Assembly: GCA_903860975.1 (NCBI GenBank)
Contig: CAIOSI010000032.1
Location: forward strand, 42,738-106,737
From: an uncultured Alphaproteobacteria bacterium
GTDB taxonomy: Bacteria > Pseudomonadota > Alphaproteobacteria > Caulobacterales > Caulobacteraceae
Direction: 5' to 3'
DNA: 64,000 nucleotides
The notes under the pieces are model-generated. The model made no database searches, was not told the origin of the DNA, and saw only the letters and a list, made by a program, of their open reading frames with translations. Positions 10,188 to 19,642 of the stretch are shown piece after piece; position 1 is the stretch's first letter; the number at the start of each line of letters is the position of its first letter. Both the position numbers and the translations under genes were made by a program.

Positions 10188-12128
10188 ATGAAGTGGACGC
10201 GCTGGATATCGGCGAGCGCTGTTGCCTTGGGCCTGGCCTTGCCGCTCGTCGCCCATGCCCAGGATACGGCTGCAGGCGAGCAGATCTTCAACACCCGTTG
10301 CAAAGGGTGCCACGAGCCAGCGATCGAGCGTGCCCCCACCAAAGCGACGCTTGCGACCTATCCCGGCGCGGCAATTGTTGATGCGCTCACCAATGGGGTA
10401 ATGAAGTCGCTGTCCGCCGGTCTCTCGGACACTGACAAGGCCGTCGTCGCGGCCTACCTGACGGCCCAGTCGGGTCCGGTTTCAGCCTCGACCCAACGCG
10501 CCGCAGCCGGGCGAGCGGCGACGCCGGCTGTGGTGGGCATAGACGTCAAGTGTGACGTAAATCCTCCGATCAAGGCTACCACCAGCGACTGGACCAGCGT
10601 CGGTCTGGTCACTTCCCACCGCTACCAGGCCACACCGGGTCTGACTGCCGCCCAGGTCTCAAAGCTAAAGGTGAAGTGGTCCTTCGCCATGAGCGGGGGG
10701 TCCATGCCGACGGTGATCGGCGACTGGCTGTTCATCACCAATCGCTCCGGCAAATTCTATGCCCTCGACTCCAATACCGGTTGCGTCCGCTGGGTGGTGG
10801 AGAACGCGGTTTCGCGGACCACGCCTATGATCGTGAAGTCAGATACCTCTCCCAGCGGCTGGCTGACCATCATCGGCGAACGTGACCGCACCGCGCATGC
10901 CTTCGACGCCCAGACCGGCAAAGAGCTCTGGAAGAGCCCGTCGCTCGAAGCCAACCCCGTCGCTGGCATAACGGGCACACCACTCATCCACGGCGACCAA
11001 GTCTTCGTGCCGCTCACCTCGGGCGAGGAAGGCGCAGCTCGCCAGGTCACTTATAGCTGCTGCAGCTTCCAGGCTTCACTCGCCGCCCTCGACCTCAAGA
11101 CCGGCAAGATAAACTGGCAAACCAAGGTCATCACCGAGCCGTTGCATCCGACCCACACGAATTCGGCTGGGACTATGATGCAGGGGCCGGCCGGCGGCGC
11201 GATCTGGTCGGCGCCAACCCTCGATACCAAGCGCGGCCTCGTCTATGTCGCCACAGGCGACAGCTACACCGAGGTCGATACCAAGGGTGCCGATGCCATC
11301 GTCGCCTTGGACATCAAGACGGGCAAGATACGCTGGTCGAACCAGGTCACGGAGAAGGATAACTTCATCGTCGGCTGCAACGCCGCGAAAAAGCCGATCA
11401 ACTGCCCAAGCCCCGACGGCCCCGACTATGACTTCGGCGCCTCGCCGATCCTGTTCCATCTGGCCAGCGGCAAGGATGTTGTGCTTTCGGGTCAAAAATC
11501 TGGCGTCGTCTACGGCATGGACCCCGACACGGGCAAAAGCCTGTGGTCCACCCGCGTCGGATCCGGCTCCTCCCTGGGAGGAATCGAGTGGGGCATGGCC
11601 GCTGACGCCAAGCGGCTCTATGTCGCCAACGCCGATACCGTGAACCTACTTGAAGAAAATCTGAAGGTGCTCGGCCGTTCCAATGTGGCAACGCCTCTTG
11701 GACCACCGATGCCCGGCCTTACCGCCATCGATCCGGCTTCGGGCAAAGTGCTTTGGAACACACCAGCTCCCAAGGCTTCATGTCATTACGCTGGCGACCG
11801 TAGCCGCGATCGGGGCGGCGGAGCTTGCGTACGTGCACAGTCCCAAGCCCCTTCAGCCATGCCCGGCGTCGTGTTCTCAGGCACCATGGACGGCTGGCTT
11901 CGTGCCTATGATGCCGCATCTGGCAAAGTGATCTGGGCCGACAGCACGAGCGAGCGTACCTACGACACCGTCAATCAGGTGAAGGGCCAACCCGGCGGGA
12001 GCCTGGATGGCCTGGGCGCCGCCATCGCTGGCGGTCGACTTTTCGTAATGAGCGGCTTCAACGGCGCAGCCAACACCGGCGGTAATGCAACGAACGTGCT
12101 TTTGGCCTATTCAGTCGACGGGAAATAA
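10188..12128 (+). CDS. Secreted cytochrome c / PQQ beta-propeller dehydrogenase, polyvinyl alcohol dehydrogenase-like
   Basis: The 646-residue protein begins with a signal peptide ending AHAQD and then a class I cytochrome c domain with haem motif CKGCH near residue 38. From about residue 130 it consists of repeated blades of the PQQ type (for example AAVALDIKTGKIRW-like strands ALDLKTGKINW and ALDIKTGKIRW). An adjacent Cys pair in YSCCSF recalls the vicinal disulfide of PQQ alcohol dehydrogenases. Haem domain first and propeller second is the order reported for polyvinyl alcohol dehydrogenase (cytochrome); quinohaem alcohol dehydrogenases have the reverse order. It should pass electrons from an alcohol to the periplasmic chain. 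A CAGGGGAGGC ribosome site fits the ATG. The true substrate is open. Confidence 0.75.
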   Translation: MKWTRWISASAVALGLALPLVAHAQDTAAGEQIFNTRCKGCHEPAIERAPTKATLATYPGAAIVDALTNGVMKSLSAGLSDTDKAVVAAYLTAQSGPVSASTQRAAAGRAATPAVVGIDVKCDVNPPIKATTSDWTSVGLVTSHRYQATPGLTAAQVSKLKVKWSFAMSGGSMPTVIGDWLFITNRSGKFYALDSNTGCVRWVVENAVSRTTPMIVKSDTSPSGWLTIIGERDRTAHAFDAQTGKELWKSPSLEANPVAGITGTPLIHGDQVFVPLTSGEEGAARQVTYSCCSFQASLAALDLKTGKINWQTKVITEPLHPTHTNSAGTMMQGPAGGAIWSAPTLDTKRGLVYVATGDSYTEVDTKGADAIVALDIKTGKIRWSNQVTEKDNFIVGCNAAKKPINCPSPDGPDYDFGASPILFHLASGKDVVLSGQKSGVVYGMDPDTGKSLWSTRVGSGSSLGGIEWGMAADAKRLYVANADTVNLLEENLKVLGRSNVATPLGPPMPGLTAIDPASGKVLWNTPAPKASCHYAGDRSRDRGGGACVRAQSQAPSAMPGVVFSGTMDGWLRAYDAASGKVIWADSTSERTYDTVNQVKGQPGGSLDGLGAAIAGGRLFVMSGFNGAANTGGNATNVLLAYSVDGK

Positions 12129-12969
12129 CCACCAAGCCGTTGCCCAGCCTGCGTTCTGGATCTCGAAGGTCGGCGTCTTGGGTCGGTCCCGAGCGCTTAG
12201 GTGATATCCTCACGACGAAAGCGGTTATCAGAGGAACGCTTGGTTTGTTCCTCAAGAACCCGCAGGTTGCCAGCTTGCCTGCAATGGAAGCTGTTGGCGA
12301 TATCGTGAGTGGTTAGGACATCGACAGGCGGTCACTGAATTTGTGGTGTTGGCCCCGATTAGAGCCGATTGGCAGATCGCTGCGATCCTGCATTGTGGGC
12401 CGAGCGGGGATTACGGAGGCGTGCAGCTTTCGCGCGCCCTTCGCCTTTGCAATCGGCGTCGCTGGCTTGCGACAAACAATGCGGTGCGCTCATGCACCTG
12501 AAGCGTTGAGCGCCTTCTCGACGGCTGCATGGCGCCTGTCGACGGGGGCCATGGCCGGGAATCCTGCCAAGCCCAGCCCAATTGAAAATTCTAAGTTCAA
12601 AGCCTTGGTCGATCCTCAGATCGGACCGATTGTCGCGCAAGTTTGGGCACCAGGAGCTTCTAGCAATCCCAAGTCTGTCAGGCTGCGCGGGCTGAGTAAT
12701 CCATTCGGCCCGGCTGGTCTGGATGCTGTCCCCGTCAATTGGTGCCTGCCGGCCGGCGTCCGGGCTTTGGAAGCACATGCCAAGCTCAAAGGACGGACTG
12801 ACACCGACGGAAAACCTGCGAAAACTCGCCGTAGGCCCTCACAAAGGCCTCTGCGCGTTGACTTGGCGGTCACTGCCCGTATGTTCCGCGGCGTGCGACG
12901 ATCTCCGTCAGCGCCGCCGCGGCGCGCCGGCCCTACTTTGGACGGCTTCCCCGCACCTTATCGTAGCGA
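12129..12969. other. 841-base region without a confident gene
   Basis: One open plus-strand frame of 210 codons (from 12341) has a composition unlike protein and no family features. A short frame ending with a TAG near 12317 (LGDILTTKAVIRGTLGLF and onward) looks more protein-like and could be the last 35-40 codons of a lost gene, but I cannot name it. No terminator hairpin for the upstream dehydrogenase was evident. Confidence 0.4.
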
Positions 12970-14649
12970 ATGACCGAATTTTCCGAACTTGGACTTTCGC
13001 CTGCCACGCTGCAGGCCGTCGCCGACACCGGCTACACGACCGCGACTCCTATTCAGGCAGAGGCGATCCCGTACGCCCTGCACGGTAAGGATGTGTTGGG
13101 TATCGCCCAAACTGGCACCGGCAAAACCGCGGCCTTCACCTTGCCCATGATCGATCGTCTCGCCGCCGGGCGGGCCCGCGCGCGCATGCCACGAGCCTTG
13201 GTCATCGAGCCGACTCGTGAACTGGCCGACCAGGTCGCGGCCTCGTTCGAGCGCTACGCCAAGGGCCAGAAGCTGACCTGGGCGCTCCTGATAGGCGGTG
13301 TCTCGTTCTCCGACCAGGAACTGAAACTAGACCGCGGCGTCGACGTGCTGATCGCGACGCCCGGTCGTCTGCTAGACCATTTCCAGCGTGGCAAGCTGCT
13401 GATGACAGGCGTCCAGATGCTGGTCGTCGACGAAGCCGACCGCATGCTCGACATGGGCTTTATCCCCGACCTGGAACGGATCTTCCAGCTGACGCCAAAG
13501 AAGAAGCAGACGCTGTTCTTCTCCGCGACGATGCCGCCAGAGATCACCCGGCTCACCAAGCAATTCCTCAACGATCCGGTTCGCATTGAGGCATCGCGTC
13601 CGGCGACGACCGCCGACACCATCACCCAATACCTGGTGCGCGTTCCGACCCAAGACCAAAAGGCCAAACGCACCGCGCTGCGCGCGCTGATCGAACGTGC
13701 CGATGTGAAGAACGGCATCATCTTCTGCAATCGGAAATCCGAAGTCGATATCGTGGCTAAGTCCCTGAAGGCCCATGGTCACGATGCCGCCCCCATCCAC
13801 GGCGACCTCGATCAGCAGACTCGAATGCGTACGCTGGAGAGCTTCCGAAACGGGTCCCTAAAGCTACTGGTTGCTTCGGATGTCGCCGCACGCGGTCTGG
13901 ACATTCCAGACGTGAGCCACGTTTTCAATTTCGACGTCCCGCACCATGCAGACGATTATGTACACCGTATCGGTCGTACCGGCCGGGCCGGCCGTTCGGG
14001 CCAGGCCTTCATGATCACAACACCTGCAGACGCCCGCAACCTAGACAAGGTGCTGAAGCTCACGGGCAAGGTCCCACAGGAGATCGTGCTCGATATCGAC
14101 TGGTCAACGATCAAGGATGAACCGCGCAGCTCGCGGGGCGCAGAACGTGGTCGTAGCGGCGCCCGAAGCGCGTCATCAAACCGCGACCGGGATCGTCGCC
14201 CACGGCCGGTGCCCGTGCATGGAGAGGTCGCCGCGATGGCGCCCTTTGACCCAGACGCAATACCGCTTGAGCCTACCGAAGCTTCGCTGCGGCCCGACCG
14301 CGCTGATCATCCTGCCGAACGCAAGGGCCGTACACGCGGACGTAGCGGCGAACCCCGGCCTATCGAAGACGCCTCTGCGGTCCTGGTGAAACCCGTCGAG
14401 GCGGCAGGGTCGGCCTCAACTCGGGAACAGGAACGTCCGGCTCGGGACCAGCACGAACGCGGACCCGAACGCGAACGAAGCCGCCGTCCTGAGCGCGATC
14501 GAACACCGCAGGACCGCCCGCGGCAAGAGAGATCCCAACCCGCCCCGCGCGCTCGTGACCGGGATGATGCCGATGAGGCGGTCGTGGGCTTCGGCCGGGA
14601 CATCCCGGCCTTCCTTTCAAAACCACCATCTCAGCGGTCGCAGGATTAG
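12970..14649 (+). CDS. DEAD-box ATP-dependent RNA helicase, RhlE-like
   Basis: The helicase core fills about 380 of 559 residues and shows the motifs in order: Q motif TPIQAEAIP, Walker A AQTGTGKT, PTRELADQ, TPGRLLDH, DEAD within VVDEADRMLD, SAT, and HRIGRTGRAGR. The remaining 180 residues are a disordered Arg/Asp/Pro/Glu-rich tail with many R-D-R and E-R repeats, as in RhlE/RhlB-type helicases where such tails bind RNA or RNase E. It unwinds RNA in ribosome assembly or mRNA decay. The ATG at 12970 begins MTEFSELGLSPATLQAV, a standard start, with only a weak ribosome site. Confidence 0.92.
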   Translation: MTEFSELGLSPATLQAVADTGYTTATPIQAEAIPYALHGKDVLGIAQTGTGKTAAFTLPMIDRLAAGRARARMPRALVIEPTRELADQVAASFERYAKGQKLTWALLIGGVSFSDQELKLDRGVDVLIATPGRLLDHFQRGKLLMTGVQMLVVDEADRMLDMGFIPDLERIFQLTPKKKQTLFFSATMPPEITRLTKQFLNDPVRIEASRPATTADTITQYLVRVPTQDQKAKRTALRALIERADVKNGIIFCNRKSEVDIVAKSLKAHGHDAAPIHGDLDQQTRMRTLESFRNGSLKLLVASDVAARGLDIPDVSHVFNFDVPHHADDYVHRIGRTGRAGRSGQAFMITTPADARNLDKVLKLTGKVPQEIVLDIDWSTIKDEPRSSRGAERGRSGARSASSNRDRDRRPRPVPVHGEVAAMAPFDPDAIPLEPTEASLRPDRADHPAERKGRTRGRSGEPRPIEDASAVLVKPVEAAGSASTREQERPARDQHERGPERERSRRPERDRTPQDRPRQERSQPAPRARDRDDADEAVVGFGRDIPAFLSKPPSQRSQD

Positions 14650-14767
14650 CCGCAAAAATCGGCGTCTGGGCGCACGGCCTTAACGCCTCGTTTGGTGTTC
14701 TCATCATAGGTTCAGATGCCTATTCAGGCGGCTCGGAATTCAAGTGGCCGCCCTATCGGGAAAAGCC

Positions 14768-15826
14768 ATGGTTATTGACGTCCAACTCGCCCTACGCAGC
14801 CCGAATTCTTATCAGCTCGTTCGTGCGGCTCTTGAAACCATGGAGGCCAATCATGTTTGGCCGACGGTTCGCAATTTCGATCTTTGGGTGCATTACGTCG
14901 CGGAAAAAGAAAGCCCGCTTGCGCATGAAATTGACCGCCTGCTAGCCGCTGGCGAAGCGATTACGGAGACGATCGGCGGCGAACTTGCCGCCCAATATCT
15001 GCCCGAGACGCGTCGCGGCGGCCATATCCTTGAGGCCGGCGACATGCTGTCTAAGGAATTGAAAACCGTCACCTCGGCCATCGAGAACGCGCAGAGATCG
15101 AATGAAGAGTACGGCCAGGAACTGGCCACGGCGAGCGAGCGGCTGGAGGGCCAGCATACCGGCCCAGTTGCAGCTGTCGTTCAAAACCTGACGGCTGCGA
15201 CGCGCAAGGCCCAGACCGATACCGCTTTGCTGGAAAATCAGCTCGCCGAGACCACCGCTGAACTCGGACGTCTGCGCGATAACCTTGAACAGGTTCGCAA
15301 GGACGCCATGACAGACGGCCTTACCACGCTGGCCAACCGCAAGGCGTTCGACGAGATCCTGGACACAACTTGCGAGCACGCTGACGCCGTTGGCGAGGGA
15401 ATGACGCTCGCGATTATCGACATCGACCACTTCAAGGGTTTCAATGACGCCTGGGGCCACCAGATCGGCGACCAAGTCCTGCGCTATGTCGCCAGCGTCA
15501 TAGGTCGTATGGGCTCAAAGCCACGCCTTGCCGCAAGATATGGCGGCGAGGAGTTCGCAATTATTTTTCCCGCCGAGAACGGTCAGGCGGCTAAGGCGGT
15601 GCTGGAAGAAATCCGTCTGGAAGTCTCGTCTCGTTCGCTTAAGCGCCGGTCGACCAACGAGGACCTGGGCATGATCACCGTATCCGCCGGGTTCGCAGAG
15701 CGGCTGGCGGGCGAAAGTAGCAGCAGCCTTGTGGAGCGCGCTGATACAGCCCTCTATGCGGCCAAGCATGCTGGCCGCAACCGCACGATCGCAGCTGCGC
15801 CAATGGCGGCCATCGCAGCAGCCTAG
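14768..15826 (+). CDS. GGDEF diguanylate cyclase with N-terminal coiled coil (DgcB-like)
   Basis: Residues 1-90 form a helical module beginning near LRSPNSYQLVRAALE, followed by a coiled coil (about 95-190) and a GGDEF domain whose signature is ARYGGEEF. The active-site GGEEF is intact, so c-di-GMP synthesis is expected. The inhibitory RxxD site five residues upstream is missing (the sequence is SKPRLAARYGG). The layout and the helicase neighbour recall DgcB of Caulobacter crescentus. The ATG at 14768 has GGGAAAAGCC before it; a GTG at 14744 would add eight residues. No signal peptide or membrane segment is present. Confidence 0.85.
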   Translation: MVIDVQLALRSPNSYQLVRAALETMEANHVWPTVRNFDLWVHYVAEKESPLAHEIDRLLAAGEAITETIGGELAAQYLPETRRGGHILEAGDMLSKELKTVTSAIENAQRSNEEYGQELATASERLEGQHTGPVAAVVQNLTAATRKAQTDTALLENQLAETTAELGRLRDNLEQVRKDAMTDGLTTLANRKAFDEILDTTCEHADAVGEGMTLAIIDIDHFKGFNDAWGHQIGDQVLRYVASVIGRMGSKPRLAARYGGEEFAIIFPAENGQAAKAVLEEIRLEVSSRSLKRRSTNEDLGMITVSAGFAERLAGESSSSLVERADTALYAAKHAGRNRTIAAAPMAAIAAA

Positions 15827-15917
15827 TCGAGACCACCTAAGAGATTTCCTCCTAGGCTGACGCTGCGTATGGTCTTTTAAGTTCGCGCCGCTAGAGCTCG
15901 ACTTAGGAGAAGCTTCC

Positions 15918-16715
15918 ATGGACGGTGCCACCACTCCCGCAAAAGTCCGGACGGAAATCCAGGGCCGCATCGGGATCATCACGCTGAATGACCCTTCGAC
16001 CCTGAACGCCGCAGGGGTGGAGTTGATGGAAAGTCTAACCGCGGCCTTCGATAGCTTTGTATCCAATCGCGACGTTCGCGCCATCGTTCTAACTGGCGAA
16101 GGGCGCGGCTTCTGTTCGGGAGCCAACCTGTCCGGCGGCGGGCGGATCACCGATGCGCCAGGCGGTCCCAATCAATCGCTGATCAAGGTCTACAACCCCT
16201 TCGTCAGCGCTGTGCGTAAATCGCCAAAACCACTGGTCGCAGCCGTTAACGGCGTGGCGGCTGGCGTGGGCGCGTCAATCGCGCTGGTCTGTGACCTCTG
16301 TGTGGCCGCTGAGAGCGCCTATTTTCTCCAAGCCTTCCGCCGCATCGGTCTGGTCCCCGACGGCGGCGCGACCTACCTCCTCCCGCGCCTGATCGGCAAG
16401 GCGCGGGCCATGGAGCTTACTCTTCTAGGCGAAAAGCTTCCCGCAAAGACCGCGCTCGAATGGGGAATGATCAACCGATGCGTCCCCGACGCAGAATTAA
16501 TGCCGACCGCTATGGCCCTTGCCACCCAGCTTGCCGACGGTCCGATTTCTCTCGGTTATACACGTAACCTCATCTGGGCTTCTCTGGACGCAGCCTGGCA
16601 CGAACAGCTTGAAGAAGAAGCTTACCGCCAGGGCGACGCAGCGGGCACCGAAGACGCCCGCGAAGGGATTTTGGCCTTCGTGCAAAAACGTCCGGCTCAG
16701 TTTAAGGGGCAGTAG
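15918..16715 (+). CDS. Enoyl-CoA hydratase/isomerase family protein
   Basis: A 265-residue crotonase-fold enzyme. The first oxyanion-hole segment GEGRGFCSGANLSG and the second NGVAAGVGASIAL are present, and GLVPDGGATYLLPRLIG supplies the acidic residue position seen in PaaG-like members. It probably hydrates or isomerises an enoyl-CoA in fatty or aromatic acid breakdown. A GGAGAAGC ribosome site lies 5 bases ahead of the ATG. It stands as a single gene after the diguanylate cyclase. Confidence 0.88.
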   Translation: MDGATTPAKVRTEIQGRIGIITLNDPSTLNAAGVELMESLTAAFDSFVSNRDVRAIVLTGEGRGFCSGANLSGGGRITDAPGGPNQSLIKVYNPFVSAVRKSPKPLVAAVNGVAAGVGASIALVCDLCVAAESAYFLQAFRRIGLVPDGGATYLLPRLIGKARAMELTLLGEKLPAKTALEWGMINRCVPDAELMPTAMALATQLADGPISLGYTRNLIWASLDAAWHEQLEEEAYRQGDAAGTEDAREGILAFVQKRPAQFKGQ

Positions 16716-17036
16716 CCGCAAGAGCGGTGCCCAGATTGGTCTGGCGGCTGAATTGCGAGTGGCCGTGAGCGATGTTGACCAAGGACTTCGACAGCACACG
16801 TGCGCCAGGCATTAGTCAGGCGCACGTCCGCATCCCCGACGAGCTGGCGATGGGCGACTAGGTCCTTTGGGCAGTGCCTCACACGATCGCACGAGCCTAG
16901 CGCTTGTCACCGACACGCAGGTATTGCCTTCGATGGTCGATCGTCCAGACCGAACAAGCTGTAGGACAGCTGCCCTGTCGCTTTAAGAAGATGACCAATC
17001 CGACGAAGGCAGCGGGGCACCATGATCGACGATTAG
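16716..17036. other. Intergenic stretch between convergent genes
   Basis: 321 bases separate the enoyl-CoA hydratase gene from gmk on the other strand. Only short frames without family features occur. A short inverted GCGCCAG/CAGGCGC-type repeat lies near 16801-16824 but lacks a T tract. Confidence 0.4.
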
Positions 17037-17717
17037 CTAATTTTCTTCCGCCAAACCCCTGACGAACCCTGGTAGCCAGGGATTACGGCCGGGCTTCATC
17101 CGCTCAGAGCGGTAAATGTGAATCAGATCAGCGTAGGCTCGATCAAAGTCCTTGTTGACGATCACGTAGTCATACTCGTTCCAGTGCTCGATCTCTCGCT
17201 GTCCCAGCGCGAGCCGCTGGTTGATGATGTCGTGGCTGTCCTGCGCGCGCGCATGCAGACGACGCGATAAGTCTGACCAAGACGGCGGAAGCACAAACAC
17301 CCTGACGCTATCGGCCGACGCCTTATTTGCGACCTGACGCGCGCCCTGCCAATCAATATCGAAAAGCACGTCCTTGCCGGCTTCCATCGCGGTCATCACG
17401 GGAATCTTGGGCGTACCATAGAAGTTGCCGTTGACCTCTGCCCACTCCAGCAGATCCTCGGCATCGACCATCGCTTGGAATTCCTCACGGGTCTTGAAGA
17501 AATACTCTCGGCCCTCCTCTTCGCCCGGTCGCGGAGCGCGCGTCGTCGCTGAGATCGAAAGGATCATATCGGAGTAGTCGGCGACCAGACGCCGCGAGAG
17601 AGATGTCTTGCCCGCGCCAGCCGGGCTCGAGACCAGAAGCAACAGGCCTCTTCGCGTCGTCTCCCAGGGTTTGGCGGGATCCAAAACCTTGTTCGGATTA
17701 GGGGCGGCCATGGTCAC
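17037..17717 (-). CDS. gmk: Guanylate kinase
   Basis: Phosphorylates GMP to GDP with ATP. The P-loop is SSPAGAGKTSLSRRL near residue 30; SISATTRAPRPGEEEGREY and YGTPKIPV are the GMP-binding segments, and DIDWQGARQV the conserved strand. The 226 residues fit the family, with a short N-terminal extension. The start lies 6 bases after the yicC stop, so it is the last visible gene of the fab-mltG-yicC operon. Confidence 0.97.
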   Translation of the reverse strand: MTMAAPNPNKVLDPAKPWETTRRGLLLLVSSPAGAGKTSLSRRLVADYSDMILSISATTRAPRPGEEEGREYFFKTREEFQAMVDAEDLLEWAEVNGNFYGTPKIPVMTAMEAGKDVLFDIDWQGARQVANKASADSVRVFVLPPSWSDLSRRLHARAQDSHDIINQRLALGQREIEHWNEYDYVIVNKDFDRAYADLIHIYRSERMKPGRNPWLPGFVRGLAEEN

Positions 17718-17723
17718 GGTCGC

Positions 17724-18605
17724 TCACTCGACATTCTGCACCTGCTCGCGGAATTGCTCGATGCTGGCTTTGAGGTCCAGACCGACTGAGGTCAAGTCGC
17801 TCAAGGCGGACTTGGAACACAACGTGTTTGCCTCCCGCATGAATTCCTGCGTCAGGAAGTCGAGCTTTCGACCGACAGCGCCATCGGTGCCAAGCAGCCC
17901 GATAGCGGCCCCAACATGGGCGCGAAGCCGATCCAGCTCCTCCTGCACGTCGGACTTCACCGCCATGGCCGCTGCCTCCTGGACAATACGCTCTTCTGTC
18001 GCCGCCTCACCCGCCAGTTCCGTAAGCCGTTTCTGGTAACGGGCCTTGATGATGGCAGGCTGACCATTGGCCAGCACAGATGCCTTGCCCGTCAGATCAC
18101 TGATTTTATCAACAAGCCCGCGCAGGACGCCGCCAAGCGCTCGCCCCTCTTCGGCGCGGCCTGAGGCGAGCGCTTTTAGCGCCAGGACAATTGATGCTGC
18201 GATGGCTGTCTCCAAAGCGGCTTGGGCTTGCGGATCTTCAACGGTGTCGGCGGCCTCGATCACGCCGCGAAGACCGAGCAGACCGTCAAGCCTTGGCGCA
18301 GCGGCCCTGCCCGACGCCAAATAGGGTGAGCCTGCCGCCAAATACCGTTCCAATTGCTCGAGATTAATTCGGACAGAGCCAGCGGCCTCGGCCCGTTTGA
18401 CATGGACCCCTACGCTCAATTGCCCGCGCTGAAAGAGAGCTTGGGCACCCTCGCGCGCGGCGCGCTCAAGCCCGTCAAACCCCGGAGGGCCACGGAACCG
18501 CACCTCCAGATTGCGCCCGTTGACGCTGCGCGCCTCGACAGCCCAACTCCAATCGTCAAGCGCGCCCTCAGCACGGCCGAATCCCGTCATGCCGCAGATC
18601 GTCAT
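17724..18605 (-). CDS. YicC/YloC family endoribonuclease
   Basis: The 293-residue protein begins MTICGMTGFGRAEG, the hallmark N-terminus of the YicC family (E. coli YicC is an endoribonuclease acting on RyhB and other RNAs), and has the VEARSVNGRNLEV segment and the acidic KSDVQEELDRLRAH block near the C-terminus. The start is the ATG at 18605, which overlaps the mltG stop in ATGA; an upstream in-frame extension to 18650 is rejected. Gene order mltG-yicC-gmk is common. Confidence 0.92.
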   Translation of the reverse strand: MTICGMTGFGRAEGALDDWSWAVEARSVNGRNLEVRFRGPPGFDGLERAAREGAQALFQRGQLSVGVHVKRAEAAGSVRINLEQLERYLAAGSPYLASGRAAAPRLDGLLGLRGVIEAADTVEDPQAQAALETAIAASIVLALKALASGRAEEGRALGGVLRGLVDKISDLTGKASVLANGQPAIIKARYQKRLTELAGEAATEERIVQEAAAMAVKSDVQEELDRLRAHVGAAIGLLGTDGAVGRKLDFLTQEFMREANTLCSKSALSDLTSVGLDLKASIEQFREQVQNVE

Positions 18606-19642
18606 TTCGCAGCTCCCGCCGCCGCGCGCTGGCGCTCTATGACCCGCCATTTGTCCACGTTGGCCTTGTGCTCAGCATAGGTCGAAGCAAAGACATGCCC
18701 GCCCCTGCCATTGGCCACGAAGAACATCTCGCCGGATCTCGGCGGATTAAGTACGGCAGCCAATGCCGCGCGGCCCGGATTAGCGATCGGCGTCGGCGGC
18801 AGCCCTACGATCTTGTAAGTGTTGTAAGGCGTCGCAGCAGCGAGCTCTGCGCGCGTTATGCCGCGGCCGAGCGGGCGTCCCTTGGTAATCCCGTAAATGA
18901 TGGTGGGATCGCTCTCAAGCCTTACGCCGGCGCGCAGCCGGTTTTCGAATACCGCCGCGATCCTGGGCCGTTCGGCTGGCACGCCGGTCTCCTTCTCGAC
19001 GATGGAAGCTAGCGTCACCGCCTCTTCCGGCGTCTTCAGCGGCAGGTCAGGTCCGCGCCCGGCCCAAAGCTGAGCAAGCAAGGCATCGCGAGCCGCACGC
19101 ATCTTCTCGATGACTTCGGCGCGGTCTTCGCCCCGCTGAACTGGATAACTATCCGGCAGGATCGAGCCCTCAGGCGGTGCCTGCACAGCACCTGTCAGCG
19201 CCGGCTCGGCCCGCACTGCGTCCAAAGCCATGTCGCTCGTCCACCCTTCGGGCACGGCCACAAAACGCTTCACGACCTTGCCCTGCGCCACGTCAGATAA
19301 AACAGTGGCCATGGGCTCGCCGCTTGCGAACTCATATTCACCGGCCTTCAGGTGTCGTCCTGCCCCGCCAAGTTTTGCGGCCAGATAGAAAATCTCTCGA
19401 GATCGAATGACACCGGCGGTTTTCAAGGTGTCGGCGATTTGGCCTGTGCTCGCTCCGCGCGCCAAAATCACGTCCGTTGCAGCGCCCTGGCGCGCCGACG
19501 GGCCTGCGCCCTGGTAGGTCCAGATCACAAGCCCGCCCGCGCCGAAAAACAGGGCGCAGAGCATGAGAAATATACGGCGACCCATCCGGTATGGTCCCTT
19601 GCCCTTTCGGACCCTCACGCGCCGGCGACGCGGGCGGCTCAC
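18602..19642 (-). CDS. mltG: Endolytic murein transglycosylase MltG
   Basis: MltG cleaves nascent glycan strands at the inner membrane and sets glycan length. After an Arg/Lys-rich cytoplasmic start there is one membrane segment (about 20-42, IFLMLCALFFGAGGLVIW), then a LysM-like region and the YceG catalytic domain. SIVEKETGVPAERPRIAAVF contains the catalytic Glu, and LESDPTIIYG follows. The start is a GTG overlapping the fabF stop (GTGA), pointing to translational coupling. It also overlaps yicC by four bases. Confidence 0.93.
   Translation of the reverse strand: MSRPRRRRVRVRKGKGPYRMGRRIFLMLCALFFGAGGLVIWTYQGAGPSARQGAATDVILARGASTGQIADTLKTAGVIRSREIFYLAAKLGGAGRHLKAGEYEFASGEPMATVLSDVAQGKVVKRFVAVPEGWTSDMALDAVRAEPALTGAVQAPPEGSILPDSYPVQRGEDRAEVIEKMRAARDALLAQLWAGRGPDLPLKTPEEAVTLASIVEKETGVPAERPRIAAVFENRLRAGVRLESDPTIIYGITKGRPLGRGITRAELAAATPYNTYKIVGLPPTPIANPGRAALAAVLNPPRSGEMFFVANGRGGHVFASTYAEHKANVDKWRVIERQRAAAGAAK

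Noticed and set aside
12341..12973. 210-codon plus-strand frame
   Set aside because: Low-quality composition (Arg/Pro/Ser/Ala rich) and no motif; kept only as part of the described gap.
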